From Planctomycetota bacterium (GTDB taxonomy: Bacteria > Planctomycetota > Phycisphaerae > Phycisphaerales > SM1A02), in the NCBI GenBank assembly GCA_003671065.1, contig QWPU01000052.1:1-12948 (forward strand): DNA of 12,948 bases, written 5' to 3'. The position numbers were made by a program, and so were the translations under genes. This document shows positions 7,078 to 12,948 of the stretch, piece after piece; positions within the stretch are counted from its first letter, which is position 1; every line of letters starts with the position of its first letter. The notes below the pieces were generated by a model. It saw nothing but the letters and a program-made list of their open reading frames with translations, was not told the origin of the DNA and did no database searches.

Positions 7078-7487
7078 GTGTGACTGCTCCTTCAAGCCGA
7101 CTCGCAAGTCTTTCGCGCTCGCTCACTGAGGCGGGCGCGGTGCTCGTTCCAGTGGATGCTGGCGTCGCCCATCCATTCGAGCACAACGCTAGCGACATGA
7201 TGCATGCGCTCTGCACTTCGCCGTTTGCGCGCGGTGTCATCGCTCGCGCCGTTGCGCGCCTTGCCGTTGGAAGCGAATCAGTTGTTGAACCACTCGCAGG
7301 AATGCTCGTCATTCCTGTCCACCTTCCACGTTTGCTCGTGGGCGGTCGCTTCGTGGCCGTCACTCTTCTCGCGGAAGCACTTGAAGGTGAGACGGTTGAA
7401 GTGCTCGCGAGCCGTGGGAGAATTGACGCACTGCTTGCCAAGAAGTTGTTGTCAATCTGGCGGCGCTTGATGCGGGCGCGCAACTGA
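7074..7487 (+). CDS. Unassigned protein, probably the detached N-terminal domain of the HD-GYP protein
   Basis: This 137-residue open frame has no membrane segment or catalytic motif I can name. It looks like a small alpha/beta sensory domain: a strand near 21-28 (GAVLVPVD), helices at 40-66, and strands around 76-100 (GMLVIPVHLP, then GGRFVAVTLLAEAL). Its last residues, from about 123 on, are rich in Lys, Arg and Trp with CGG and CGC codons, unlike the rest. The frame one base back remains open here and runs into the HD-GYP protein with a natural-looking sequence. In planctomycete HD-GYP proteins such an N-terminal domain often precedes a linker ending in a 'YEELxLLY' type motif. I therefore think that this is the front part of one protein, cut off by a frameshift near 7437-7450. 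It could also be a genuine small gene, coupled by ATGA to the receiver. Confidence 0.55.
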   Translation: MSVTAPSSRLASLSRSLTEAGAVLVPVDAGVAHPFEHNASDMMHALCTSPFARGVIARAVARLAVGSESVVEPLAGMLVIPVHLPRLLVGGRFVAVTLLAEALEGETVEVLASRGRIDALLAKKLLSIWRRLMRARN

Positions 7488-7504
7488 GCACTGCGTGGGA
7501 AGAA

Positions 7505-8626
7505 TTGCATCTGCTGCATTCGCTCAGCAGCCAAATGGCTGTTGGCGCGTCACCTCGTGATTTTGCGCTACGCACGCTTGCCGAAGTCCGTCAAACGCTG
7601 GGATGCCGCTGGACTGCGCTGCGTGTTGACGCAAGTGCTGCGGCACTCTTTGAAGTTGAAGTGGGGACTGTGCTTGTGAGCGGCAACGACAACGGTGTCG
7701 CGGAGAAGCTTCTCACCGATGCGGGCGTTGTTGATCGCGCGGCTGTCCTTGGAGCTGATCTTGTCGTTGCGCCATCGCGACGAGAGAACGAAGCATTTGG
7801 TCTTTTGGCTGCAGGTGAACGCACCTGTGGCGATGGTGCGATGTCGAGTTGCGAACGCTCGCTTGTCGAAACCGCGGCGGGCAATCTCGCTGTGTTTCTA
7901 GACAACGCGCGCTTGTATCGCGATCTCGATCGCATGTTCATCGGTGCGCTCAGTGCGCTTGTGAGCACTATTGACGCGAAAGATCCATACACACGCGGTC
8001 ATTCGCAACGCGTTGCATTGCTCTCGCGATCAATCGCTATCGCGGCTGGTTTGAGCGCGAGTGAAGTGAAGAACATCTACATCTCTGGTCTTGTGCACGA
8101 TGTCGGCAAGATCGGTGTGCCTGAACAAGTGCTGCGTAAAGTGGGCAAACTCACCGAAACTGAGTATGAGCAAGTGAAGCAGCATCCAGAAATCGGTTGG
8201 CGCATTCTTCGCGATATCCCGCAGTTCGCGGAGATTCTCGATGGCGTGCGTTTCCATCACGAGCGCTTTGACGGCGCTGGATATCCGCTGGGTCTTGCAG
8301 GTGCAGATATTCCGATTGCCGCGCGCATCATCGGCATCGCTGACACCTTTGATGCCATGAGTTCGAATCGAACCTATCGCGCAGCGCGCGGCCGACGCGA
8401 GGTGCTTGCAGAGATGTCACGCCTCGGTGGAACGCAATTCGATAGTTTGTATCTCACGCATTTCCTCTCGCTTGATCTCAGCGCTTACGACGCGATCAAC
8501 CTGTGGAGCAACGAATCAACAAGTGATACAGGCGACGCATCAAACCTCGACGCGCACGATCAGGATTGCGACGAACCGCTCTCGCTCGACAGTCTTAGCC
8601 GTCGCGATTCGCGGAGGGCTGCATGA
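7505..8626 (+). CDS. HD-GYP domain cyclic-di-GMP phosphodiesterase with GAF-like N-terminus
   Basis: The protein is 373 residues if begun at the weak TTG at 7505; the first ATG is at 7535. Residues 1-137 read as a GAF-like domain introduced by a helical linker. Residues 145-320 form an HD-GYP domain, whose family hydrolyses cyclic di-GMP using a bound metal cluster. The metal and signature residues are visible: H166 (RGHSQRV), H198-D199 with K202 (HDVGKIG), H227 (KQHPEIG), H251-H252, HHERFDGAGYP with GYP at 259-261, and D280 (GIADTFDAM). The domain therefore looks active. The tail after 335 is acidic, Ser-rich and probably disordered. The frame stays open upstream back to 7427 and encodes AQLSTAWEELHLLHSLSSQ, the linker expected before a GAF domain. 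This suggests that the true protein starts in the frame of the preceding gene. The stop overlaps the STAS start by ATGA. Confidence 0.85.
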   Translation: MHLLHSLSSQMAVGASPRDFALRTLAEVRQTLGCRWTALRVDASAAALFEVEVGTVLVSGNDNGVAEKLLTDAGVVDRAAVLGADLVVAPSRRENEAFGLLAAGERTCGDGAMSSCERSLVETAAGNLAVFLDNARLYRDLDRMFIGALSALVSTIDAKDPYTRGHSQRVALLSRSIAIAAGLSASEVKNIYISGLVHDVGKIGVPEQVLRKVGKLTETEYEQVKQHPEIGWRILRDIPQFAEILDGVRFHHERFDGAGYPLGLAGADIPIAARIIGIADTFDAMSSNRTYRAARGRREVLAEMSRLGGTQFDSLYLTHFLSLDLSAYDAINLWSNESTSDTGDASNLDAHDQDCDEPLSLDSLSRRDSRRAA

Positions 8627-8958
8627 AACTTTCGTGGGAAGCACATGGACCAATCGCGCTGATCATCGCCAGTGGCGAATTCGCGCTCGAGGCAAGCGCG
8701 GATCTTCGCCGCATTGTTGGTGAGCGATTCGAGCAAGGTGCGCGCAGCATCGTGCTCGATGTCGCCAATGTCACAGTCATGGATAGCGGTGCGCTTGAAT
8801 GTCTCTTGTGGCTCAACGAAGAAACCGCTCGTCTCGGCGGCGCGCTTCGTCTTGTCGCGCCGCAACACGCGCTGCGTGAAGCGCTTCGTTTGACACGTCT
8901 TGCCGATCGTTTTGATTGCGCTGACAGCGTTGAACTTGCCGCGCGGAGCATGCGGTAA
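8623..8958 (+). CDS. STAS-domain protein (anti-sigma factor antagonist type)
   Basis: This 111-residue protein is a single STAS domain of the SpoIIAA/RsbV kind. The pattern fits: an N-terminal strand pair (IALIIASGEF), a central strand (SIVLDVANVTVMDSGALECL), and a C-terminal strand before the last helix (ALRLVAPQHALREAL). Ser55 in MDSGAL sits where family members are phosphorylated by a serine kinase of the RsbW/SpoIIAB type. Such proteins work by binding a partner only when unphosphorylated, most often to release a sigma factor. No RsbW-like kinase or PP2C phosphatase is encoded in the window. The gene overlaps the HD-GYP gene by ATGA and is followed by the ATPase gene after three bases, so it belongs to the same unit. 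It may instead act directly on the assembly machine. Confidence 0.82.
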   Translation: MKLSWEAHGPIALIIASGEFALEASADLRRIVGERFEQGARSIVLDVANVTVMDSGALECLLWLNEETARLGGALRLVAPQHALREALRLTRLADRFDCADSVELAARSMR

Positions 8959-8961
8959 CGC

Positions 8962-10695
8962 ATGAGTGCGCTTCCTCGACATCAAGCGATCGTGGATCGT
9001 CTGCCGCGGCTTCAGCTCGGTGAGATGTTGGTGGGGCGTGGGCTCATCACGCTGAAGCAACTCAGTGATGCTCTTGATCATCAGAAGCAAAAGGGTCATC
9101 GTCGACTACTCGGCGAAACGCTGGTCGAACTGGGCTTCGTCACTGATCACGATGTGATGGCTGCGGTCGCGGAAAGTTACGGCATTCCATTCGCCCGAGA
9201 CATCACGCGCATTGCTGATCCGAAGATCCTCGAGATCCTTCCGCGCGAATATCTGCTCGAACATCTTGTGTTGCCACTCTATGTGGTGCGCGATGTGCTG
9301 ACCGTTGCGGTTGCCGAACCTGCGAACCTGTATCTCTTCGAAGAGATTCGTCGTCGCACCAACAAGACCGTGCAGATTGTCGCGACCACCGCGTGCGAGA
9401 TTCGCGCCGCGCTTGAAGCGTATGTGCCCGCTGCGAATGTGTTCGTGATCGATGAGATTGTTGGCGATGTCGACGAGCAAGCGTTCAGTGTTGTGGAACG
9501 CGAAGTGTCGGAGATCGAGGATCTTCGCGATCTCGCGGGCTACTCACCCGTTGTGAAAACAGTGAATTGGCTGCTGTGGAGCGCAGTGCATGAAGGTGCA
9601 AGCGATATTCATGTTGAGCCGGGCGACCGACGATTGCGTGTGCGCTTTCGCATTGATGGCCGCTTGTTTGAGAAGGTTGATCCGCCATGGAAGATGGCGG
9701 CTGCGATTTCAAGTCGCATCAAGATCATGGCAGGCCTCGATATTTCTGAGCGCCGTTTGCCGCAAGACGGCGACATTCATGTGATGCTCGAAGGTCGCCC
9801 CATCGACTTGCGCGTGTCGACGATGCCAGGGCGTTTTGGTGAGAAGGTTGTCATCCGCATCATCGATAGTCGCGCGTCATTGGTGTCGCTTGAGCGACTC
9901 GGCATGGGTCCACGCATACTCGCGCGTTGGCAAGAAATCATTGCGCGTCCTAACGGCATCGCGCTGGTGACTGGACCAACAGGTAGCGGTAAATCGACAA
10001 CGCTTTACTCCGCGCTTGCGACGCTCAACGGTGCAGATCGCAACATTTCGACGGTGGAAGATCCGATTGAAGCAACGCTTCCTGGCGTGAATCAATTTCA
10101 AGTCAACGAGAAGGCGGGTTTCAATTTCGCGGCCGCATTGCGCGCGATGTTGCGACAAGATCCCGATGTAATCATGGTCGGCGAGATTCGCGACACTGAA
10201 ACCGCGACCACTGCGGTGCAGGCTGCGCTCACGGGTCATTTGGTGTTTTCAACGCTGCATACAAACGATTCGATCAGCGCGATCACGCGATTGGTGAATG
10301 TTGGCATCGAGCCATATCTCGTCGCAGCAGTGGTGCGTGGAGTGCTCGCGCAACGCTTGGTGCGTCGCATTTGTCCGCATTGCCGCGAGAGTGTCGAACC
10401 AGAAGCGCATATTCGCGCCGAGGTTGAAGCAGTTGCAGGCGCGTGCGGATTGTTCACTCGAGGCAGTGGTTGTGCGCGCTGCCGCGCCAGTGGGTTTGCC
10501 GGGCGAGTTGGTGTCTTTGAACTTTTGGTTCCTGATGAAGTGTTCACTGCAGCAGTTGCGCGTGGTGCTTCATTGCAAGAACTTGGAACGGTCGCGCGCG
10601 CAGCAGGGCATTGCGGCATGCGCGCGGATGGCTTTGAGAAAGTCCGTGATGGACACACGACATTTGAAGAAGTGGTGCTTGCAACGGCGTCATGA
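8962..10695 (+). CDS. gspE: GspE/PilB-family assembly ATPase with MshEN-type N-terminus
   Basis: This 577-residue protein is the cytoplasmic motor that powers pilin or pseudopilin assembly. The N-terminal region (about 18-155) is a MshEN/GSPII_E_N-like domain with two LG..L...G motifs (LGEMLVGRGLIT and LGETLVELGFVT). The C-terminal part is a complete secretion ATPase: DIHVEP near 215-220 and RFRIDG, Walker A GPTGSGKS at 338-345, the Asp box around 363-380 (STVEDPIE), Walker B with DVIMVGEIRD at 402-411, and the His box GHLVFSTLHTND at 425-436. A zinc-binding CPHC/CARC pair (C471, C474, C504, C507) is typical of extension ATPases and absent from PilT, so this is an assembly rather than a retraction motor. 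It starts three bases after the STAS gene and precedes the platform gene by 25 bases. Cyclic-di-GMP binding by the N-terminus is possible but unproven. Confidence 0.95.
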   Translation: MSALPRHQAIVDRLPRLQLGEMLVGRGLITLKQLSDALDHQKQKGHRRLLGETLVELGFVTDHDVMAAVAESYGIPFARDITRIADPKILEILPREYLLEHLVLPLYVVRDVLTVAVAEPANLYLFEEIRRRTNKTVQIVATTACEIRAALEAYVPAANVFVIDEIVGDVDEQAFSVVEREVSEIEDLRDLAGYSPVVKTVNWLLWSAVHEGASDIHVEPGDRRLRVRFRIDGRLFEKVDPPWKMAAAISSRIKIMAGLDISERRLPQDGDIHVMLEGRPIDLRVSTMPGRFGEKVVIRIIDSRASLVSLERLGMGPRILARWQEIIARPNGIALVTGPTGSGKSTTLYSALATLNGADRNISTVEDPIEATLPGVNQFQVNEKAGFNFAAALRAMLRQDPDVIMVGEIRDTETATTAVQAALTGHLVFSTLHTNDSISAITRLVNVGIEPYLVAAVVRGVLAQRLVRRICPHCRESVEPEAHIRAEVEAVAGACGLFTRGSGCARCRASGFAGRVGVFELLVPDEVFTAAVARGASLQELGTVARAAGHCGMRADGFEKVRDGHTTFEEVVLATAS

Positions 10696-10720
10696 TCGCA
10701 GCGCGAGTAAGTGAAACACA

Positions 10721-11989
10721 ATGGCAACCGCACTTCGCACTCAATCAAACTCCGCTCAAAGTACCGATGCGCGGTCGACATTCGTCTATCGCGCGCTTGA
10801 CGCCGATGGTCGTGAGTCGTGCGGTACGCTCGTATCTTCGAGTGCCGAAGATGTCGCGAGGAAACTTCGCGCTGAAGGAAAGACGGTGCTCTCGGTTGGT
10901 CGCGATGAAGCGATCGCCTCACAAGTACGCGCGGCAACGAATCGCACAGCGCGCGCGCGCCGCAGCGATCTTGCAGCGTTGTGCCGTCATCTCGGGACAA
11001 TGACCGACGCAGGTGTGCCGATTTCTGAAGCGCTTGCAACGGCCACAAGTGAAGGCGTACGCCCTGAGTTTCGCCCATTTGTTGAGGCGCTCGCCAAAGA
11101 TGTGGAATCTGGTCTTCCGTTAAGCGTTGCGTTCTCGCGGCGTGGTCGCGATGTGCCCACGATCCTCATTGCACTCGCTCGAGCAGCGGAATCAACAGGT
11201 CAACTTGGAAGCATGCTCATGCGGGCGGCTGAACATTTGCAGCGAAGCGAACGCCTCATGCGTCAACTCCGCGCCGCTGCGACCTATCCGCTCTTCATGC
11301 TCGGCGCTGGAGCCGTTGTGGTCACGGCGCTCCTCATCTTCGTACTGCCGCGATTTGCCAAAATTTACAGTGATCGTGGTGCTGAACTTCCGCTGCCGAC
11401 GAAAGTGCTCCTTGCTGCGAGCGATGCGATTCGCGTGCACAGCATTGCGGTCACCATCGCAGTGTCCATTGCGTTGATCGCCAGTGTTCTCTTTGTGCGC
11501 AGCCCAGCGTGGAGCACATTCATGGATCGCGTGCGCTTTGGTCTGCCTGTGATTGGACGCCTTGCCAAGCTCGCGTTTGTCGCGATGAGCTGCCGCACGC
11601 TGGCCACGCTGCTCGCGAGCGGCATTCATTTGCTTGATGCAATTGCAATCTGCCGCGGACTTTCCCGCAGTCCTCGTGCGACTGCGTTTTGGGATGCGAT
11701 CGATGCGAAGCTTCGCGATGGCGGCTCATTCGTCGAAGCGTTACGGGAAGAAACCCTATTGCCTTCCACCGTGGTCGCGATGGTCGCAGCAGGGGAGCGC
11801 ACAGGTCGTCTGCCTGAAGTGCTGAGTCGCTCAGCGGATTTCGCGGAAGAAGATCTCGAAACTGCTTTGAAACAAGCCACTTCCTTGCTTGAGCCCGTGC
11901 TCATTCTCGTCTTCGGCTCGATCCTCGGCGCGGTCGCCATCGCGCTCTTGTTGCCGCTCTTCTCAGTGGCAAAGGTTGTTGCGAACTAA
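10721..11989 (+). CDS. gspF: GspF/PilC-family inner-membrane platform protein
   Basis: This 422-residue protein is the polytopic platform that couples the ATPase to pilin assembly. It begins with the family's strand motif (FVYRALDADGRESCGTL, 21-37). Two T2SSF domains follow, at about 85-208 and 288-412. The first has LCRHLGTMTDAGVPISEAL and the second the matching CRTLATLLASGIHLLDAI. Membrane helices are predicted at about 189-211, 241-259 and 390-415, the normal three. The domain ends LARAAESTGQLGSML and MVAAGERTGRLPEVL are the conserved E.tG.L.. motifs. The protein is complete and of normal length. The ATG at 10721 follows the ATPase stop by 25 bases, so the pair is probably co-transcribed. 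PilC and GspF cannot be separated by sequence inspection alone. Confidence 0.94.
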   Translation: MATALRTQSNSAQSTDARSTFVYRALDADGRESCGTLVSSSAEDVARKLRAEGKTVLSVGRDEAIASQVRAATNRTARARRSDLAALCRHLGTMTDAGVPISEALATATSEGVRPEFRPFVEALAKDVESGLPLSVAFSRRGRDVPTILIALARAAESTGQLGSMLMRAAEHLQRSERLMRQLRAAATYPLFMLGAGAVVVTALLIFVLPRFAKIYSDRGAELPLPTKVLLAASDAIRVHSIAVTIAVSIALIASVLFVRSPAWSTFMDRVRFGLPVIGRLAKLAFVAMSCRTLATLLASGIHLLDAIAICRGLSRSPRATAFWDAIDAKLRDGGSFVEALREETLLPSTVVAMVAAGERTGRLPEVLSRSADFAEEDLETALKQATSLLEPVLILVFGSILGAVAIALLLPLFSVAKVVAN

Positions 11990-12058
11990 CGCACGCGTCC
12001 GGTCCTTATCGGTATGCTCCCGCGGTCGTCAAGGATGATGACAGAAGGGTAAGGGCAC

Positions 12059-12331
12059 ATGACTCGCAAGGATGACGCGACGGTCCGCCAACACACACAC
12101 ATTCGAGGTCAAGTTTTCAGGGATGTGACGCGAGAGCTTTCGCACGAACTCACACGCGCCGAGCGACTCGTCGTGATGCTGCGTTACAGCGAAGAGCTGA
12201 CCGTGCTTGAGATTGCTGCGGTGCTTGAGATCGCAGTGATTGAAGTTGAACGCATGCTTGAACATGTCGCGGAGCGCGTGCGTCAAAGACTCGCACCGAT
12301 CTACGCGCGACCAAGCATTCCCCTCAACTAA
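12059..12331 (+). CDS. Small protein resembling only sigma-70 region 4
   Basis: This 90-residue protein has a helical N-terminus. A segment from about 31 to 78 then follows the region 4 pattern of sigma-70 factors (LTRAERLVVMLRYSEELTVLEIAAVLEI), with a helix-turn-helix at about 47-68. Regions 1 to 3 are absent, so it cannot be a complete sigma factor. The turn has drifted: the usual 'LG(L/V)S' is 'LEIAV', losing the glycine and serine. The recognition helix (IEVERMLEHVAERV) is acidic, so DNA binding may be weak or lost. Purine-rich AGAAGGG and AAGGG lie just before the ATG. It follows the platform gene by 69 bases and could be co-transcribed with it. Possible roles are a small DNA-binding regulator or a protein that interacts with RNA polymerase or a sigma factor. 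The function is not known to me. Confidence 0.65.
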   Translation: MTRKDDATVRQHTHIRGQVFRDVTRELSHELTRAERLVVMLRYSEELTVLEIAAVLEIAVIEVERMLEHVAERVRQRLAPIYARPSIPLN

Positions 12332-12337
12332 ACGGAC

Positions 12338-12948
12338 TCACGACCACGACGCAAGCAAGAGCGCGAGATCCGCAGCTCCGACGGCGCCGTCGCCATCAAG
12401 GTCGCCAGCACCAGAATCTCCCCACGCAGCAAGCAGTTGCGAGAGGTCGGCTGCACCAACGAATCCATCGCAATTAAGATCAGCGGCAACGCACGACGCA
12501 GTGGTGACTGCGAGCGAAAGTGTCGCGTCGCCAATCCCAGTTTCAGCGGCGACGGGATTCTCGCGGCAATAGAACTGCGGGAAATTCCCGCCTTGCTGCA
12601 CGACTTTCGTCAGCGAGCAGATGGTGAAGCGAAGTGCCCCAGCGTTGACTGCATCTTGCAGAAATGCCTGCACATCCGCGCGGGCCACATCGAGTTCAAA
12701 GCGCAGTACGGACCCGATTGGCACAAGCGATCCAGCCTTCAGTCCATCGATCGAGCCCACCGCAAACGGATTCGGCGTCCAGCGTTCACGCACGGAGTTT
12801 GAAACATCAACCCACTGACCCTTCGCATTGGTGCTGATTGGAAACGCATTGCGCACACTTGGATTGAGCGCGCTCATGCCAGCGACTGTGTAGGGACTCG
12901 TTTCGATCCAATTGGCAAGCGAGAAGCCATTGCGAAATCCCGTGCCGT
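12338..12948 (-). CDS. Exported protein with C-terminal dockerin-like repeats (C-terminal part)
   Basis: The frame is open through the right edge, so only the last 202 residues are visible; the start lies outside the window. The front part is an unfamiliar ectodomain with a strand-rich region (SVLRFELDVARADVQAFL, then ALRFTICSLTKVVQQ) and Cys residues in FTICS and FYCRE that could pair. The last 45 residues hold two EF-hand-like calcium loops, DLNCDGFVGAADLSQLLAAW and DLDGDGAVGAADLALLLASW, separated by a short spacer, ending three residues later at WS and a TGA. This repeat pair is common at the C-terminus of secreted Phycisphaerae proteins and is annotated as a dockerin-type domain. The ectodomain activity is unknown. 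The gene is convergent with the sigma-region-4 gene, with only six bases between stops, and belongs to a separate transcript. Confidence 0.85.
   Translation of the reverse strand, partial: GTGFRNGFSLANWIETSPYTVAGMSALNPSVRNAFPISTNAKGQWVDVSNSVRERWTPNPFAVGSIDGLKAGSLVPIGSVLRFELDVARADVQAFLQDAVNAGALRFTICSLTKVVQQGGNFPQFYCRENPVAAETGIGDATLSLAVTTASCVAADLNCDGFVGAADLSQLLAAWGDSGAGDLDGDGAVGAADLALLLASWS

Noticed and set aside
7437..7451. Programmed -1 frameshifting at AAG AAG TTG TTG
   Set aside because: The sequence does not fit the X XXY YYZ slippery pattern; re-pairing after a -1 shift would mismatch at both codons. A plain indel is more likely.
10236..11078. Minus-strand open frame (280 codons) across the ATPase/platform junction
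   Set aside because: It overlaps two certain genes, has a low-complexity Arg/Ser/Thr-rich translation, and has no supporting motif.

Overview
The window looks like chromosomal DNA of a planctomycete, most likely class Phycisphaerae. The main clue is the C-terminus of the minus-strand gene at the right end, which carries two calcium-binding dockerin-like repeats of the 'DLNxDGxVGAADLxxLLAxWG' kind that are typical of secreted Phycisphaerae proteins. The HD-GYP protein architecture points the same way. The DNA is moderately GC-rich, coding density is high, and codon choice (GCG, CGC, CTC/CTT) looks uniform throughout, so I see no sign of recent transfer. No tRNA, rRNA, CRISPR array or insertion sequence was recognised.

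Region 1 (1-1557) holds the end of a PilN-like gene and complete PilO-like and PilP/GspC-like genes, joined by ATGA stop/start overlaps. These encode the inner-membrane alignment complex of a type IV pilus or type II secretion-like machine. Region 2 (1558-4080) is a roughly 300-base intergenic stretch with two abutting palindromes, then a secretin with a long Ala/Pro-rich C-terminal tail, then a convincing rho-independent terminator.

Region 3 (4143-11989) is a tightly packed second cluster. It encodes a TPR lipoprotein, a soluble PAS histidine kinase, a stand-alone receiver, an HD-GYP protein whose N-terminal part lies in a different reading frame, a STAS-domain protein, the assembly ATPase (GspE/PilB) and the platform protein (GspF/PilC). 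Gaps are 3-25 bases or overlaps, so these genes are probably co-transcribed. A 90-residue protein resembling only sigma-factor region 4 follows 69 bases later. Region 4 (12338-12948, minus strand) is the C-terminal part of an exported dockerin-like protein, convergent with the sigma-like gene.

Taken together, the window encodes most of the non-pilin core of an envelope-spanning machine of the type IV filament superfamily: alignment complex, secretin, ATPase and platform. A four- or five-gene signalling cassette sits inside it (kinase, receiver, cyclic-dinucleotide phosphodiesterase, anti-sigma-antagonist-like STAS). No pilin, prepilin peptidase or retraction ATPase is visible, so pilus and secretion roles cannot be told apart here. 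The points most worth following up are the embedded signalling cassette, the apparent frameshift splitting the HD-GYP protein, the orphan sigma-region-4 protein and the secretin tail.
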